From positions 13,886,475 through 13,950,474 of the forward strand of contig OZ023197.1 in NCBI GenBank assembly GCA_963995505.1: DNA of 64,000 nucleotides. Direction: 5' to 3'. Each line of letters begins with the position of its first letter. Position 1 is the stretch's first letter. A program made the position numbers and the translations under genes. Below are positions 1-12,599 of the stretch, piece after piece. The notes beneath the pieces were generated by a model. That model worked only from the letters and a program-made list of their open reading frames with translations. It searched no databases and was not told the DNA's origin. Origin of the DNA: Hypericum androsaemum (Eukaryota; Streptophyta; Magnoliopsida; Malpighiales; Hypericaceae).

Positions 1-1075
1 ATTTAGTCGTAAAATATATTTAAAAAAATTGTAAATCTTTAAAACGGAAAGACTGATTACTGTAAGAAGTACCAACTTGTAAACAAAAATTAAAAAATAG
101 GAAAACTAATGGTAGGAAACGCTGGGCCTGTAGATTCCTCGTGATCTTCATATAAGCCCATTATATATATATAACTACGACCCATATTAACTCAGACCCA
201 TTCAGGCGCTCTTCTTTGGAGCTAAGCCTGAGAAAGAACTATGTACCCCGGAGGGAGGGGGTGGTCTAGATATTGGGCCTTTCCTTGAACATTTTATTAT
301 GCGGGCCGTATACGATTATATGCACGACTCTCATTTCATGGCATCCGAGGCAAAAATATTCAAATTAATGAGCAGTGTCATGCAAACACTAGATCAATAC
401 TTCATATGAGTTTCGTCTGAGTTGATGAATTTCGCATTGCTTATATGACAGAACATTGCCCTTAAATGTGAATGATAGTTAGTCCAAATAAAATAAAGAA
501 TTTGGATTTACTTAAATAAAGTCCGAAGTAATCAACTAACGAAAACATAACATCGCCCTTAACTAATAAACCGAGACACCCGGTACAATCTTAACTAATA
601 AACCAGCTGCTTCATCCATCCAAGCGCCCATCGTTTTAGAGCAAGTTGGCTTATTTTGCAATAAACAATAATTAATTGCACATTATAGGCCATTACTTAA
701 TTTTAAAACACTATTAGCATTAGTAAATGTCTAACGATTAGCGTGTGCCTAATATTTGTGATTATATTTAGGAGAGAGAGAGACCATGGTGGATGATTTT
801 TTAAATAATTCTCGTGTTATTACTTTGATTAATTAATTAATGTGATGTTGACTTTAGGAAAACCATGGGCTAGTATATTTTATAATCTGACTCCGATCGG
901 TACATGCACCCATCGAGACTGCAGAGTTGCAATTAACTAATTGAGGTTTTTAATATATATATGTTTGGTATTCTGCTCGTTCAGGGAATAAAATTTATAA
1001 AAATGATGTAAAAGATTATAAAAGGAAGGATTAGTTTTGTTTAATAGAAAGAGGCAGAAATGATATTTTATTCAA
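1..1075. other. AT-rich intergenic DNA, no gene seen
   Basis: No open reading frame of note, no splice-consistent homology and no terminal repeats were recognised here. The stretch is AT-rich with short purine runs, for example GA dinucleotides near 770-781. It ends where the left LTR of the first copia-derived element begins. Confidence 0.6.
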
Positions 1076-1429
1076 AATCGATCGAAATCCACCAACGAGA
1101 GAACAAGAAAGCGCAAAAGACACAGACATATGATATAATGTGGTTCAGCTTAATGCATACATTCACAAGGAGAAAGAAATTTTTTTGTTGATGAGCACCA
1201 CAAAACCTTACATGAACTAGTGTAACGTGCCTTTATATAATAGACAAACCTTTGCACACCAAGAAACCTATATAGGTCAACCAAAGAGTCCAAAATATGA
1301 GTACGAACAAAATAAAAAAAAGTCAACACCGCAATCCGGCAGGCGCTGGGCCTGCAAACTAGCCTTGGCCTTGGCGGGCGCCAGCCCACCCTCACTTTTT
1401 TCTTTTTTAGCTTTCTCGACACATTCCCA
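1076..1429 (-). repeat. 3' LTR of copia element copy A
   Basis: This matches 5924-6313 in the same orientation, including the segments around 1138-1230 and the GC-rich block at 1330-1390. The outer edge near 1076 is degenerate. The inner edge is set by the adjoining purine-rich tract (minus strand) at 1430-1445. Confidence 0.8.
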
Positions 1430-2017
1430 ATAATCTCCACCTTGTCGGGAAATTATTCCCGTTGACGAACCATTAAGCTCCACCCGAACTTCAACAAACT
1501 CCTCATTGATGGAAACAACGCTTCTTAAGAAACATGAGATATTGCGAACTAAACCGACTCCACCACTCCACCTCGAACCATAGATACACCGCCATCAATA
1601 AGTCCATCTTCACTTTCTCACCACCTTTTGTTCAATCACTTAGAAACAGCCTCCAAACACGAGCATCTCCTGAGCTTGCTCGGCGTATTCTATCTAAACT
1701 CTATCGAACTCCAACATGAAGCAACCTTGTGACCAATAAATGTGCTATCTATTTTTTGGTCACCCCCATACTCCACAACATCGAACTTCTTCTCTGTTGG
1801 ACCTTTTTGTCTCGAATCAATGTTGCATGATATAGCATCCAATGGGCAACCTTTTGTTCTACCAAGTAGAACTCTCGACATATCACGAACTCCATTGTTC
1901 GGGCTTGAGTGAGATACATGATTTGCCAGGGGTATTACGAATGATTTTGCATTCCCAATGCCCAACCTATCCAATACCTTTGAAGTCGACGTTCATTTAG
2001 ACAACCATAGCAGGGCC

Positions 2018-4525
2018 TGTAATACCCGACTATATTGGTCAAACTTAGTTAGATTTTTATCAAGTACGACAAGATAATTACATACTACATTGGAAACTAA
2101 TAATGCAAATTAGTGATTGAGATATTTTAGCAATTTTGTTGGATATGATTTGGACCGATAAATTATTTGAGCTAATCTAAATAAGTAAATTTCAAATTTA
2201 CTATGATCAATACAAGAAGAAATCAGAACTAATGAACAATTCAAGTATTAACTATGTCACAACTTAATTTATAAAAGATTAATGATTTAAATTAAATACA
2301 ATTAAGCTTAACAAAATTGAGACAAAAAAATAATTCAAAGGAAAGAAACGTGGCCAATAATATACCCAAAAAAGAAGAAGAGAGAGAGACTACGTGGCTG
2401 AATAGAAAAATATACAAAACAAATGAAGAGAAGATAAAGATAGAAAAGAAGGTTGTTAAGTTTAACGGAAAGGATAAGAGTGAAAGAAAATAATTCAGGA
2501 ATAATAAAAAAAAGAGAGGAGGTTAAAACGTGGATGTTGAAGATAATGACAGCAAAGCACAAATAAAAAAAATAGTAAGGCGGTGAAAATATTATAACTT
2601 ATCTGTTGGTTAAAAAGCCATTCATTCTCATGATTTCCACCGAGCCACTAAACAGAAATAAAAGAGGGAAAGAAAGGGTAGAAAAGTAAGGAGAAGCAAA
2701 CAAAGGAAAAAAAATGAAGAAGAAACCACCGATTCAAAGAGAATAGCATCAACAGGTAAAGGCAAAATTGGTCTCCATTATGTCTAGTTACAATATTAAA
2801 ATTGTACGCTATAAAAAAAAGGAGTAACTAGTACACTAATATTTTTAGCATGAACATGATAAATGAAGTGAAAATGACAACAGAAAAGCTGAGAAAATTA
2901 TATGTTTGCTATTATAAGTTTGTGTGATTAATTTTGCTAAAAAAAAAAGGGAAGATGAATTTTGTGACAGTTTATTTTTGAGTAATTAATGAAATGGCAA
3001 ATACGTTCAACTAACTATTGAAATTTGAAAGAATCGAAGGCTCGGCATAATAGGTTTCAGTGGAGACAAGGATTAAAAATTTAAACCGATGGTGAGCCAA
3101 AGAAATAATTTATAAGATTAGAATATTAGAGTTTTATTAGAAATTATACGTGGTTAATGGTAACTATGGGGAGGATAACTCTACGAAATTTATAGAAAAC
3201 CTTTAGAAAGATTGGATATAATTGGCTTCTTAAAGAAAATTACGATTCTTGATCTTGTTTGAAATATAAAAATTAAGTGGTTGGAAATAGAATAAGAAAC
3301 TAGATGAATTATTATTTAATTGAATTAGAAATTTAGTATTTTTCTTTACTGTAATAGAGGCATCAATTTATTGTTACAGGTTTTGGAGTTTATCTATGAG
3401 TTTGAAACCTAACATGGCTGTTATTGAATCTGGAATTCGACAAAGAGGATGGTCCATTCACATGGTCATTGAACCAAAATTGGTAAACAAATAATATGTG
3501 ACTCGTGCTTTCTTTAGCGCACTCTATTGATTTGTCATGATTTGAATATGATAATGTGAGTGCATTTGTGAATTTGTCATATGAGCATATGGTATGACAT
3601 TATGATTTGTGAAAGTTTGTTTAATCTGGCCCAGAGGGGCACTGGATATGTTTGATATATTTTGGGAGTCTATGAATTTGTTATGATATGAAAGTCTGTT
3701 ATATGGATGGCTCCGCTCTGTGATATGGACGTCTAGTAGGCAGAGATCTACCCGTGACCAACCGGGGATGTTGGCATATGTGCACATATACTGAGGATAC
3801 AATGGATTCTGATATGATCTGTTTGGCCGGCGGGGTTGGTTTCTGATGGCGCCTTTGAGATATGGTATCCTCGTGTCGGGGTTGGAGTGACACTATCTAG
3901 ATCTTGCCGAATGTTCGTCAGCTCTTTTATATGATATTTGAATTATGTGCCATGTGTCAAATTACGTGACGGTATGGGACGTTGCGTAGGTTGCTCATAT
4001 TTCTGTGCCTTTGTGTATGTTAATATCTAAATGTCTGCATGATTCAATTGTCATGTTAGTCATATGCATGTGTTAGGTATGTTTGAGCATTGAGTAGCTA
4101 AATAAATTGCGATGCATATCTTATTTGTTTACTGAGTGTTCCAAAACACTCATCCCCCCTCTCACCAGTTTTGCAGGAACTCGAATACGAGTTGTATTAG
4201 TTTGGAGATCTACTCTGGTCGTACTAAGTCCGCTTTATTCTCCGGGACTGGTCTGAAGGTCTCCAATTTGTATTTTTCTCATTGATCTAGAAGTTCCGTA
4301 GTCACAGGATTTGTTTTGATCTTGGGAGTATGTATTAAAAAGAAAAAGTTTGGCTTATATTTCGTAAACTTGGAATATGAAACTAAAGATCATTAGGTTT
4401 TAAATTTTATGTTTAAAGGATAATTATTATAAATTCTGAATACATTTGAGGCTGGCTAGATTTCTTTATGATTAAAGGAGTTGAAGTCTAGCGCCAGTCA
4501 CCGACCACCGATTTGGGTCGTGACA
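2018..4525. mobile_element. Solo LTR of a Ty3/gypsy-type retrotransposon, 2.5 kb, nested in copia copy A
   Basis: The insert begins TGTAATACCC and ends GGGTCGTGACA, the TG...CA ends typical of plant Ty3/gypsy (Tekay/Del-like) LTRs. It is flanked by identical 5 bp duplications GGGCC (2013-2017 and 4526-4530). Removing the insert and one duplication joins the two halves of copia copy A, as judged against copy B. I see no primer site, polypurine tract with a second LTR, or coding domain inside, so one LTR left by recombination is the simplest reading. The family name is inferred from the terminal motifs only. Confidence 0.8.
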
Positions 4526-4664
4526 GGGCCTTACTAACAATACTTTTCTGAGACAACCATGGCTTCGAGATAACCATGCCTCCACGAAACAACTATAGCT
4601 TACTAACTATGTCTCTGCGAATCCCAACTGCATGTCAAACTATTCATGTCAAACTTTTGCTCCA

Positions 4665-4988
4665 TCATACAAGAGTTGTTCCCCCTCCATCGGAACCCAA
4701 AGATGTGACTCCACCTACAACCGTGCCCCCCATTAACCTGTAGGTATTCCTTGCATCCCTTTCATCCTTCATCACAACCACATCATCCTTCTTCACCTCA
4801 ATTAGTCTGCCTACAACCTTATAGCTGTACCTACTATAATCCAAGGCTCCTAATGAGATTAAATTTCTCTCCAACTTCGAAACATGCCTAATCCTACACA
4901 ATTTTCTCTCAACACCATCTAACATCTTGATCTGGATATCACCTATGCCGGTGATTCTACAGGTAGAACCATCACCCATAGTCACCAT
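4665..4988 (-). pseudogene. Copia protease-region fragment (copy A)
   Basis: The translated piece (GDGSTCRITGIGDIQIKM, then a conserved ERNLISLGALD segment) is the region after the protease active site in TNT1-like copia polyproteins. It aligns with residues after the DSACS motif in copy B at 13192-13842. Just beyond the piece, the active-site region near 5040-5090 can still be read in pieces but is interrupted. No function is expected. Confidence 0.75.
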
Positions 4989-5510
4989 ACCTGAATCAAC
5001 AAATTTGTAGGTGTCAAACTACCCTCTATTGGGCGTCATGTAAAAGGAACAAGCGCTATCCAAAATCTATGAATCAGAATGCTTTGGACCTGACAAAATA
5101 GAAGACAGCCACCATCCGACATGTCCGACTATGAGGCCATATTCATGGATGCCGATCCTCCTTCGTGATCTCGAGTTCTTCCTGGAAAATTCTTCTTCAT
5201 GTGCCCTTTTCCTCCGCACTCGAATCAATTTCCTTTGAACCTCCTTGACCTTGACCTAGATCATCTTCCATCTTTCCCTTCATTACGACCACTATGGCTA
5301 CCCCTCACAACCAGTCCTTCTATTCGTTTATCTCCAGTTTTTCTCCTTTATTGAAACCCTAGCAAAGCATCTATGATATCCTCCAACACCAGAAATTCTT
5401 TCCCTCAAGTTGAGTTGTAACCAAACTCTCGTAGGAACTTGGTAAGGAATTCAGCATCAATAATGCCTTGTCTTTATCCTCGAACTTCACATCGACCATT
5501 CTCAAATCAC

Positions 5511-5735
5511 TTACAGTTGATTGAAAACATTGATGTTTTGGCTTAAATCGGAGCTCTCCATCATCTTCAGTCCGTACAATCTTTGCTTAAGATAAAGCTT
5601 GTTCGAGAGAGACGTTGACATATACATATGCTCAAATTTTTTCCAAATCTTAGCTGGTGACTCCTCATCCATGACGTGATACATCACATCATCCGCCAAG
5701 CACAAGTGAATCAACGCCACTGTCTTGGCCTCCAT
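5511..5735 (-). pseudogene. Copia gag fragment (copy A)
   Basis: The piece contains the gag segment with LADDVMYHVMDEESPAKIW and SLSNKLYLKQRLYGLKM, typical of TNT1-type copia gag (UBN2/retrotran_gag). It parallels residues about 55-125 of the copy B gag. An in-frame stop separates it from the upstream gag start near 5880. Confidence 0.8.
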
Positions 5736-5923
5736 CTCCTTCCACCATTAGTCATCCATCTTCTCAGACTTCTTCCGTGAGGGTGCGCTTACCATCCCTT
5801 GTTGGACCAGCAGATCTTTGACACACCTTTGTCATAACTCGAAATTCAATGAACCATCGAACTTCACCAAACCAAACTTCCTGCCTTGATCCACCATTTC
5901 TCGACCTTAGCACTGATACTAAT

Positions 5924-6313
5924 TGTTAGGAAATCCACCAACGAGAAAACAAGAATGCGCAAAGAACACAGGCACAAGATATAACGTGGTTCGGCCTAAT
6001 GCCTACGTCAACGGAGAGAAAGAAGAACTTTTATTGATGACTAGCCACGAAGTCTTACGTGAACTAGGGTAACATGCCTTCATATAATAGACAAACTCTT
6101 CCACACCAAGAAAACTATCTAGATTGACCTAGGAGTCCAAAATATTAATACAAATAAAATAGAAAAAAATTGACAACGCAACCAGGCGGGCGTTGGGTCC
6201 CTAGCGAGCGCCGGGCACGCAAAACCAGCCTCGGCCCTGGCTACCGCCGAGGACATGGCGGGCGCCAACCCACCCTCACTTTTTTCCTTTTTAGCTTTCT
6301 CCACACATTGCCA
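5924..6313 (-). repeat. 5' LTR of copia element copy A
   Basis: On the plus strand it begins TGTTAGGAAATCC, the complement of the usual LTR end in CTAACA, and ends CACATTGCCA. The GC-rich block at about 6178-6270 is the segment missing from the 271 bp LTRs of copy B. The remainder aligns with 1076-1429. Confidence 0.8.
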
Positions 6314-8351
6314 TCAGATCAATGTCGAGTTTTACTTCCGAGAAGTTTTCTCAATAATGTCTTGTAAGCGAAAATAAGTATCTAACCTCTTCCAACAACT
6401 CCCACCCATAAACTATTTCAAGTTTATAACATTTTCTTTAACAAATTTTAACACTAATATATTTTGAGGACATGATGTCGAAACTTCTGATTAATACGCA
6501 AACATTAAATTAACACTCGGTTTATTAGTAGTTCTCCGTAATTTTTAAGAGAATCTTAACTAACCATATTTTAAAAATGAGACAATCAATATTTATTTGT
6601 ATCATAAAATCTTTTTTCCGAGAAAATTAATTTCTACCAAACAAACTTAATAGTTTTTTTCTGATAATGTTACAATATTAAATATTTGTTAGGATAAATT
6701 TACCACTTCTCAATAATCTTAATTAATTTCAATTTGAATCTAAATTAGTCGGTGCAGAAGTGGCATAGAGAATTCTAGACAAAACAAACTTAGCCCAAAA
6801 AGAAATGCTACTGACCCAAGCTTTAAATTACTATCACAAATTCCCGTACCACTCAAAAAAATTAATACCAAACAGATAATGAATGGATAATTTCCTGCCA
6901 CATTAACTCGTTCTTTCTTGGAGGCTCTAAGGTGGTCTAGAGATCTACATCGCGGCGGATAGCTATAGCTTTAATTTTCTGTTGGATAAAGATGGCAAGC
7001 TATTTTTTTAATTTTCGTTGCATATTGATATGTATACATACATTGAGTCGAATAATAAAAATTCGAGTCAGTTATAGTAATATATTTTTGTGAGCAAATA
7101 TATTACACGGTTAATTTTTCAAATACTCAAATTTGAAACCTATTAATTAAATTAGATGAACTCATCAATTAATCTAAATAGTCATGATCATACAACGTGT
7201 TATATGCAGAAGGCACATGTATTAATGTTAATTAATTACTTGATACCTACTTTATGACCAGATGTCCATCAGTCCAAAATCAATATACTAAGAAATAAAA
7301 AAATATGGGTTTTACAATAGTCAATTAGTACACGCCTTGTAAGTGTTACACGTATAAGGCATAAGCATATAGATAGATAACAATAATTACTGATGATGAT
7401 GCAATTATTTTAGTTTAACAAATAGGTATTGATTAAATACTTTGTCACATTAATTTTCATCTCACATCCGGACTCTAATTTGGACGGTTAGTTCAATAAA
7501 TATCATAATATTATCTGGTATAAAAAACATACAGACATATAGATATATCATCGTATTTTATTAGAAGTATATCATCGTATTTTATTAGAAGCGCTTTGTA
7601 TTGTGGTTGCAGTTGTACGGATAAGACACAGGCATGCTTGGCTGGCTGACTTTCCAACAAGACAAGGATTGATTGGGTATTGGGGCCTCTCGACATCCAA
7701 ATTCATGTCATGCGGATATGCTCCTTTTTTTTATTAATAAGTAAATTTTCATTTCATAATAAATAGTTTACATATTTACAACCTAGGTGTTTAATTCTCT
7801 TGTACAAATATGAAGCAGCAACCACAAACTTCATAAAATTTTATCCTAGTATAATCCAATGAAAAATCAACTAAAGAAAGAAAGAGTGACTTAATGTTAG
7901 CTATGCGAAAACGCAATTCAATAGTTCAATATTCCCTCTCACGAAGAATGGACCCTCTGAAAAACAATGAATATGCTCATGTTGATGATATTTCTGTTCA
8001 TCAATTGGTTGAGTTGAATTCAGATTTAATATTATAAATATGAAAAATATTATTAGAAGAACTATGTATATAATCTTTACTAGATTGAGCCCTGCTTAGC
8101 TCTAAACTAATTGTCATTCAATAGCTATAGTAGTAGTTTTCAAAAATTATAGATTAAAAAAAGTTGCTCAAAATTGAGATCCACCACACATTTGAAGTTA
8201 TATATTCAGAGAGCCAGTCGAGGGAGGAAAGTGTTATAATTTGTAAAGCGGCAGTCAATAATTGGGGGGAAAAGAGGACAAATGCAAAGTCAGACTAGAG
8301 ATATTTAAAAGAAACTTTCGATCCCATTTCATTTTATTTTTTCTTTGCAGA
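6314..8351. other. AT-rich intergenic DNA
   Basis: No gene was recognised. The only local structure seen is a two-copy direct repeat of about 25 bp (ATATCATCGTATTTTATTAG) at 7542-7592. A short stretch near 6680-6790 resembles the 3' part of the SINE at 51338-51536 but is too decayed to delimit. Confidence 0.55.
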
Positions 8352-8366
8352 AATAATTGATCCTAA

Positions 8367-8559
8367 CCAACAACTAGTAAAATTAATGAGTGATAAAATT
8401 GTTCAACTTTAATCAAAAGATCTCGAATTTTATTAATTGAGAACGTAATCAATGTTAAATATTTTTTTGTGAGAGCTTTGTCATCTTTCAAAAAATTTAT
8501 CAAACTCGAATTTTATTATTTGGTCCATTAAATATTAAGAATATCGTATAACAAAAAAT
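8367..8559 (+). mobile_element. Degenerate tRNA-derived SINE, copy 1
   Basis: The 193 bp body is bracketed by an identical 15 bp target duplication (AATAATTGATCCTAA at 8352-8366 and 8560-8574), with a short A-rich tail. It follows the SINE at 51338-51536 along its length: a decayed internal promoter region, then GTTAAATATTT, GAGCTTTG-CATCTTTC and a terminal TTGGTCCA. The RNA polymerase III B box is degraded here (CTCGAATTTTA instead of GGTTCGAATCC). The long duplication and A-rich end indicate LINE-driven insertion. Confidence 0.75.
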
Positions 8560-8574
8560 AATAATTGATCCTAA

Positions 8575-9924
8575 ACTGGCATATCTTTTTTGAGAATTAT
8601 AAACTGGCATATCAATAGGGTGATACGTGTACTCTTCTGAATTATTAAAAATCCAATACCAGTTTTATACTCAAAGGAGGCCTGACACATGGATGCTAAT
8701 TAAATTAAGAAGGTGGACTAATATATCAAGAGTTAGTATTAACGATTTTTTTGGGGGGACAAAGTCACCTTTTTTAAAAGTATACTTTAATTCACCCATG
8801 ATATTTATATTGTATTTAGTGTAATTTTTTTTACGAAATTATAATTATCGAACACGTCAAAATCGTACTATGATAAAACCATATAGGACAAAGTCACCGA
8901 GTATTATGAATAGATCGAAGAGATATACTCCTTGCGTAGGTAAATGGATGAATCGAGTTTGAGAAATTTAGCCATCGATACTCATTTTCAGGAGTTGTAT
9001 TGTAACGAATCTACTTTCAAAAAATTAGGTCTCCCATTGATTTAAATATGAAAGTCGCACATGCTGAAGAGATTTTTTAAAGTGTGGCGCGAAACGTATA
9101 TTATAATAAACGGTTTATAATACAGAAAGAAAAATATATAAACAACGAACGAGAAAACTGAAATAGAACACAAAATCAATATGATAGGAGACAGCGAGGC
9201 ACGGGTGGGGTCGAAGGGCGAACGAAAAGCTACGAGAATGAAACGTCTAAAACGACACATGTCGAGACAAGCAATGGCTAATAACGACAAGGTCGCATCT
9301 TAGACACAACTTCGTGGACATTTCAATGCATACAATATGCACGCAAATGAGAGCCAAGGTCGGACGAATCCAACCGAGACAAGTTAATCCACCTGCACCA
9401 AAAGAAAAAATGTCTAGATTTGAAGAGATCTATATCAAACATAGGTCGATCCAAGCAAAAATATAAGCAGATAAAAATAAGATTAAACCTGAAGAAACTA
9501 CAAAATAGGTGTGGCTCAGGATCTAAACCGACAAGCAAAAAAAGCGCAAAACGGCGAGCGAGAGGCAAAACAGCGAGGTCCGGGAGGAGGACTTCGAGTG
9601 AGCAAAACGCAGCGAGAGGCCAAATCATCTGATCTGAAAAAGGATAAAAATGAAAAGGAAAAGATAAAGAAAAAAAGTCGCAGGAAGAGGAGGAGGAGGA
9701 CATGAAGAGGAGGGGGACATGAAGAAGAGAGGATTAAGGAAGAGAAAGAGGGGGAAAGGATAACGAAGAAGAGGAAAGAGAAGCTACCACCAGTTAAAGG
9801 GAGAGCTTTGTATCGGTAACTTTTCTGTTAGATACTCCTCTTTTCAGAGGTCGTTGGTTCCAGTAGCTAATCGTGTGATCATGAAAACTAACCTCACTGC
9901 TTTACTTTATGTTACGCATCTTCT
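8575..9924. other. Intergenic DNA with a purine-rich block
   Basis: No gene was recognised. From about 9640 to 9790 the plus strand is very rich in A and G (GAGGAGGAGG and AAGAAGAGG runs). The open frames in 9323-9705 on both strands result from this biased composition, with lysine/arginine-rich or serine/phenylalanine-rich translations and no recognisable domain. Confidence 0.5.
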
Positions 9925-9932
9925 CTTGTCCA

Positions 9933-10672
9933 TAAGAGTGAGCATTCGTATTATCTGAAATCTGAACTATCCGAATTGTGTACTATCCGAATTAGATATT
10001 TTACTATCTGAATTCGAATAGTAAATTATCTGAATCTGAATATCCAAATTTTTTTCGGATACGGATAATCTGAATTATCCGATTTACTATCATTAAAATA
10101 GATTACTGTGACATCAAGTTAAAACCCAAACTAAAATCCATTCAAGAAATCAATAGAATCGAAGAACAAAACTTCCAAGAAGTAATTAAAAATGGGTAAG
10201 CCGTAAGTGAACTTCCAAGCCCAAGAAAATAGAATCATCCAAACAAGCCAATAGTTAGTGACTTACTGCAAATAAAATTGGTAAGCCGTAAGTGAATCAC
10301 TCTCCGGGGAGGCTAAAACTGAGTCGAGGTCGTGGCGAGGATGGATGCGGCTATACTGAGCAAGGTCGGGCGACTTTTTAATTTTTCTAGAGTTTTTCTG
10401 GGTTGTCTCTAAGGTTGGCTGTACTGAGATCTAAAATGGAAGGAAACTACTTCTGAAAAAAAGAAAATGGACCCAGCCTCCCACACTCTTACTCCTAGGC
10501 CCAAAGCCCAGCCCATCTAAAGTTCGGATATTTCGGATATCCGAACTTTAAAAAAAAATCTGAATCCGAATCTGAATTTTTTAGTTCGGATAATCCGAAC
10601 TCGAATCCAAATCCAAAATTTTTTTCAAATTTAGATTCGGACATCAAATATCGAATTAAATGCTCACCCTTA
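9933..10672. mobile_element. Non-autonomous hAT-type transposon (740 bp)
   Basis: The ends are TAAGAGTGAGCATT and the complement TAAGGGTGAGCATT, flanked by 8 bp duplications CTTGTCCA (9925-9932) and CTTGTCTA (10673-10680), which differ at one base. Both subterminal regions contain many short TCGGATA/TATCCGA motifs, typical of hAT transposase-binding repeats. There is no transposase frame. The internal 10100-10450 region may include unrelated filler. Confidence 0.8.
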
Positions 10673-10680
10673 CTTGTCTA

Positions 10681-12299
10681 TGTGTTCTCCTTTTATACTT
10701 TATAATGTGCTTATTATTATCTAATGAAAGGTTTTAAGCCATATTTCTAAAAAAAAACCATATTTCTCCACACACAAAATTAAGCGAAGAATTTTTTTTG
10801 GTTTTTTTGATTTTCACATGCTGAAGAGACAAGATGCCCCGCAAAAATGAAATAAAATATTTCAAACGTCTTTCGCAATTTCGTATGCGATATAAAATTA
10901 TTGAAAAACTAACGAAAGCGAATGGTTCAATGTAAAGGACCACAATACCTGCCACTTTACATCTGTTCACTATTATTGGGTGTAAAATATTTCGTATCTT
11001 TCAGACTTTCACAATCACAACTCCCTATCCAAAGGACACCAAATCTTGGCATTTTTAATGTTCATCTCCTTTTATAATAACACGTATATGGACGCTTTCT
11101 TAGAAAAACTATTCTAAGTTGGAGTTTTATAAACCTTAGAAATTGCAAAGTGAGATTTTTTAGTCAAATTTAACGCATTCTCTCGTGAGGTTAATTTTTT
11201 TATTGTTTATCTTTGTAATATAGTGTTAGCATTAGGGGCACGTCGTAATACATTTTCTCTACCAAGAAAGGCTTAGACTAATTAGTTGAATATATTATTT
11301 TAATTTAATTAAAAAAATTCGAGTTCAAACTTTCAAAAATTCAAAAATCCAGCTGTGTTAAATAATTGTTGACAGAATTTTGTCAGCTTTCAAAAAATTT
11401 ACCTGATTCGAACTTAGATTAGTCGGCACAATAGTGTAGTTGTTGGTGACTAGATTTGGTAATTGAGTGACATTTTCAGTACGGTCCTGGAGAGTGAACC
11501 ATTTTATCATACTGAACGAACCATTTTATCCAACCCATTTTATCAGTGAAATTATTTTATCATAACTGAACGAACCATTCTATCATAACTAAGCGAACCA
11601 TTCTATCATAACTGAGCGAACTATTTTATCCAATCCCTTTTATCCTGATCAGGGTCCCGATTTTTTGGGGACGGTTCCGTGAAACCATTTTATCATAACT
11701 GAGCGAACCATTCTATCATGACATAGCGAACCATTTTATCCCCAAAACAGTTCTGAAGTATTTTACACATCCCTGACCGAATCCACTCCCTAGTTATTGT
11801 ATAGAAAAATACATTTTCTTTCTCCACCTGCTTCCACGGAATCTATAGAGATTATATAAAATCCAAAAGCTAAAAAAGAAGTGCAAGTGGTCGTTTGACA
11901 TTTTGTCACTATAATAATGATGCTTAATTATAATATCTCGCTTTCTCCATGGCCTATTAACTTGTTATTATTATAATCTTGCTTAATCTGTATGGTTAAT
12001 TGGTAGATAAAATAATGTAGGCTGATCGTGGTCCCAACATCGACCACCTAAATTTTTTTGCTACCAAGTCGCCGGTAAAGACGAATCATTAAAGTTTTTA
12101 AAATTAACACAATACCTTGAATGACTAAGTTTGTGTAATTACCATTCGAGTTCAAAATGTAAAATATTTTCTTGTTCAAATTTTGCAAAGAAAACTTTAT
12201 TTTTTTAGGCCGATGGTACTAAAATTTAAATAATATGGTCTAGTAAATTTTCAAAGTTCAACTGATTTTTTAAAAAGAGAGATTATGATTATATTAACA
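10681..12299. other. Intergenic DNA with a SINE remnant
   Basis: No gene was recognised. A stretch at about 11265-11455 resembles the SINE family of 8367-8559 and 51338-51536 (a GGCTTAGACTAATTAG start, GTTAAATAATTG, then GATTCGAACTTAGATTAGTCGG near its end) but has no clear target duplication. Confidence 0.45.
11485..11745 (+). repeat. Interspersed 22 bp-type repeat (AACCATTTTATCATAACTGA)
   Basis: At least eight imperfect copies of a unit close to CATTCTATCATAACTGAGCG lie head to tail, interrupted at 11640-11685 by a short segment containing GGGGACGGTTCCG. A similar unit recurs at 63720-64000, also near an ACGGTTCCG segment, so the two belong to one repeat family. Confidence 0.7.
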
Positions 12300-12572
12300 T
12301 GTAACTAATTTTTCTAGACAAAAGTAAAAGATGAATTATTTTTCTGTTTTGTTTCGGACTCCTAATTTGACCTAAATAGATTACTTGATGTACAAATATT
12401 TGCCTCTATATAAAGACATGTTACCCAAGAGTTTTGTATTGCTTTATGGCTTGGATCCATCAATAAAAGTTATCCTTTCTCTCCGTGGACGTAGGCATTA
12501 GGCCGAACCACGTTATCTATTGTGCCCGTGTTCTTTGCGCGTATTGTTCTCTAAGTTGATGAATTTCTAACA
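12300..12572 (+). repeat. 5' LTR of copia element copy B
   Basis: From about 12316 it aligns with the 3' LTR at 14496-14766. The first 16 or so bases have diverged. It contains a TATA-like motif (TATATAAAG near 12408) and a polyadenylation-like AATAAA near 12462. It ends CTAACA directly before the tRNA primer site. Confidence 0.8.
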
Positions 12573-12599
12573 AGTGGTATCAAGAGCTAAGGTTGGAGG

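Larger units (their letters stand above)
1076..6313 (-). mobile_element. Non-autonomous Ty1/copia element (gag plus partial protease), copy A, split by a solo LTR
   Basis: Read on the minus strand this is LTR, primer site, gag, zinc knuckle, protease fragment, non-coding tail, polypurine tract, LTR. The right LTR (about 5924-6313) and left LTR (about 1076-1429) share a long near-identical block. A degenerate initiator-Met-tRNA primer site lies just left of 5924, and the purine tract is at 1430-1445. Gag remnants lie around 5400-5880 (an open piece is 5511-5735). The zinc knuckle near 5215-5240 is damaged: its first Cys codon is now TGA. The protease-like piece is 4665-4988. Integrase, reverse transcriptase and RNase H are absent. 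The order and the non-coding tail match copy B at 12300-14766, so the coding loss predates both insertions. The LTRs carry a GC-rich block of roughly 110 bp that copy B lacks. Stops and frameshifts make it inactive. No clear target duplication was found. Confidence 0.85.

Noticed and set aside
9323..9705. Overlapping frames of 64-126 codons on both strands
   Set aside because: Purine-biased low-complexity sequence yields open frames on both strands; no motif or homology was recognised.
11460..11770. A possible MITE with CAGTACGGTCCTGG-like ends
   Set aside because: The ends match at only about 10 of 14 positions and no target duplication fits, so only the repeat array is reported.
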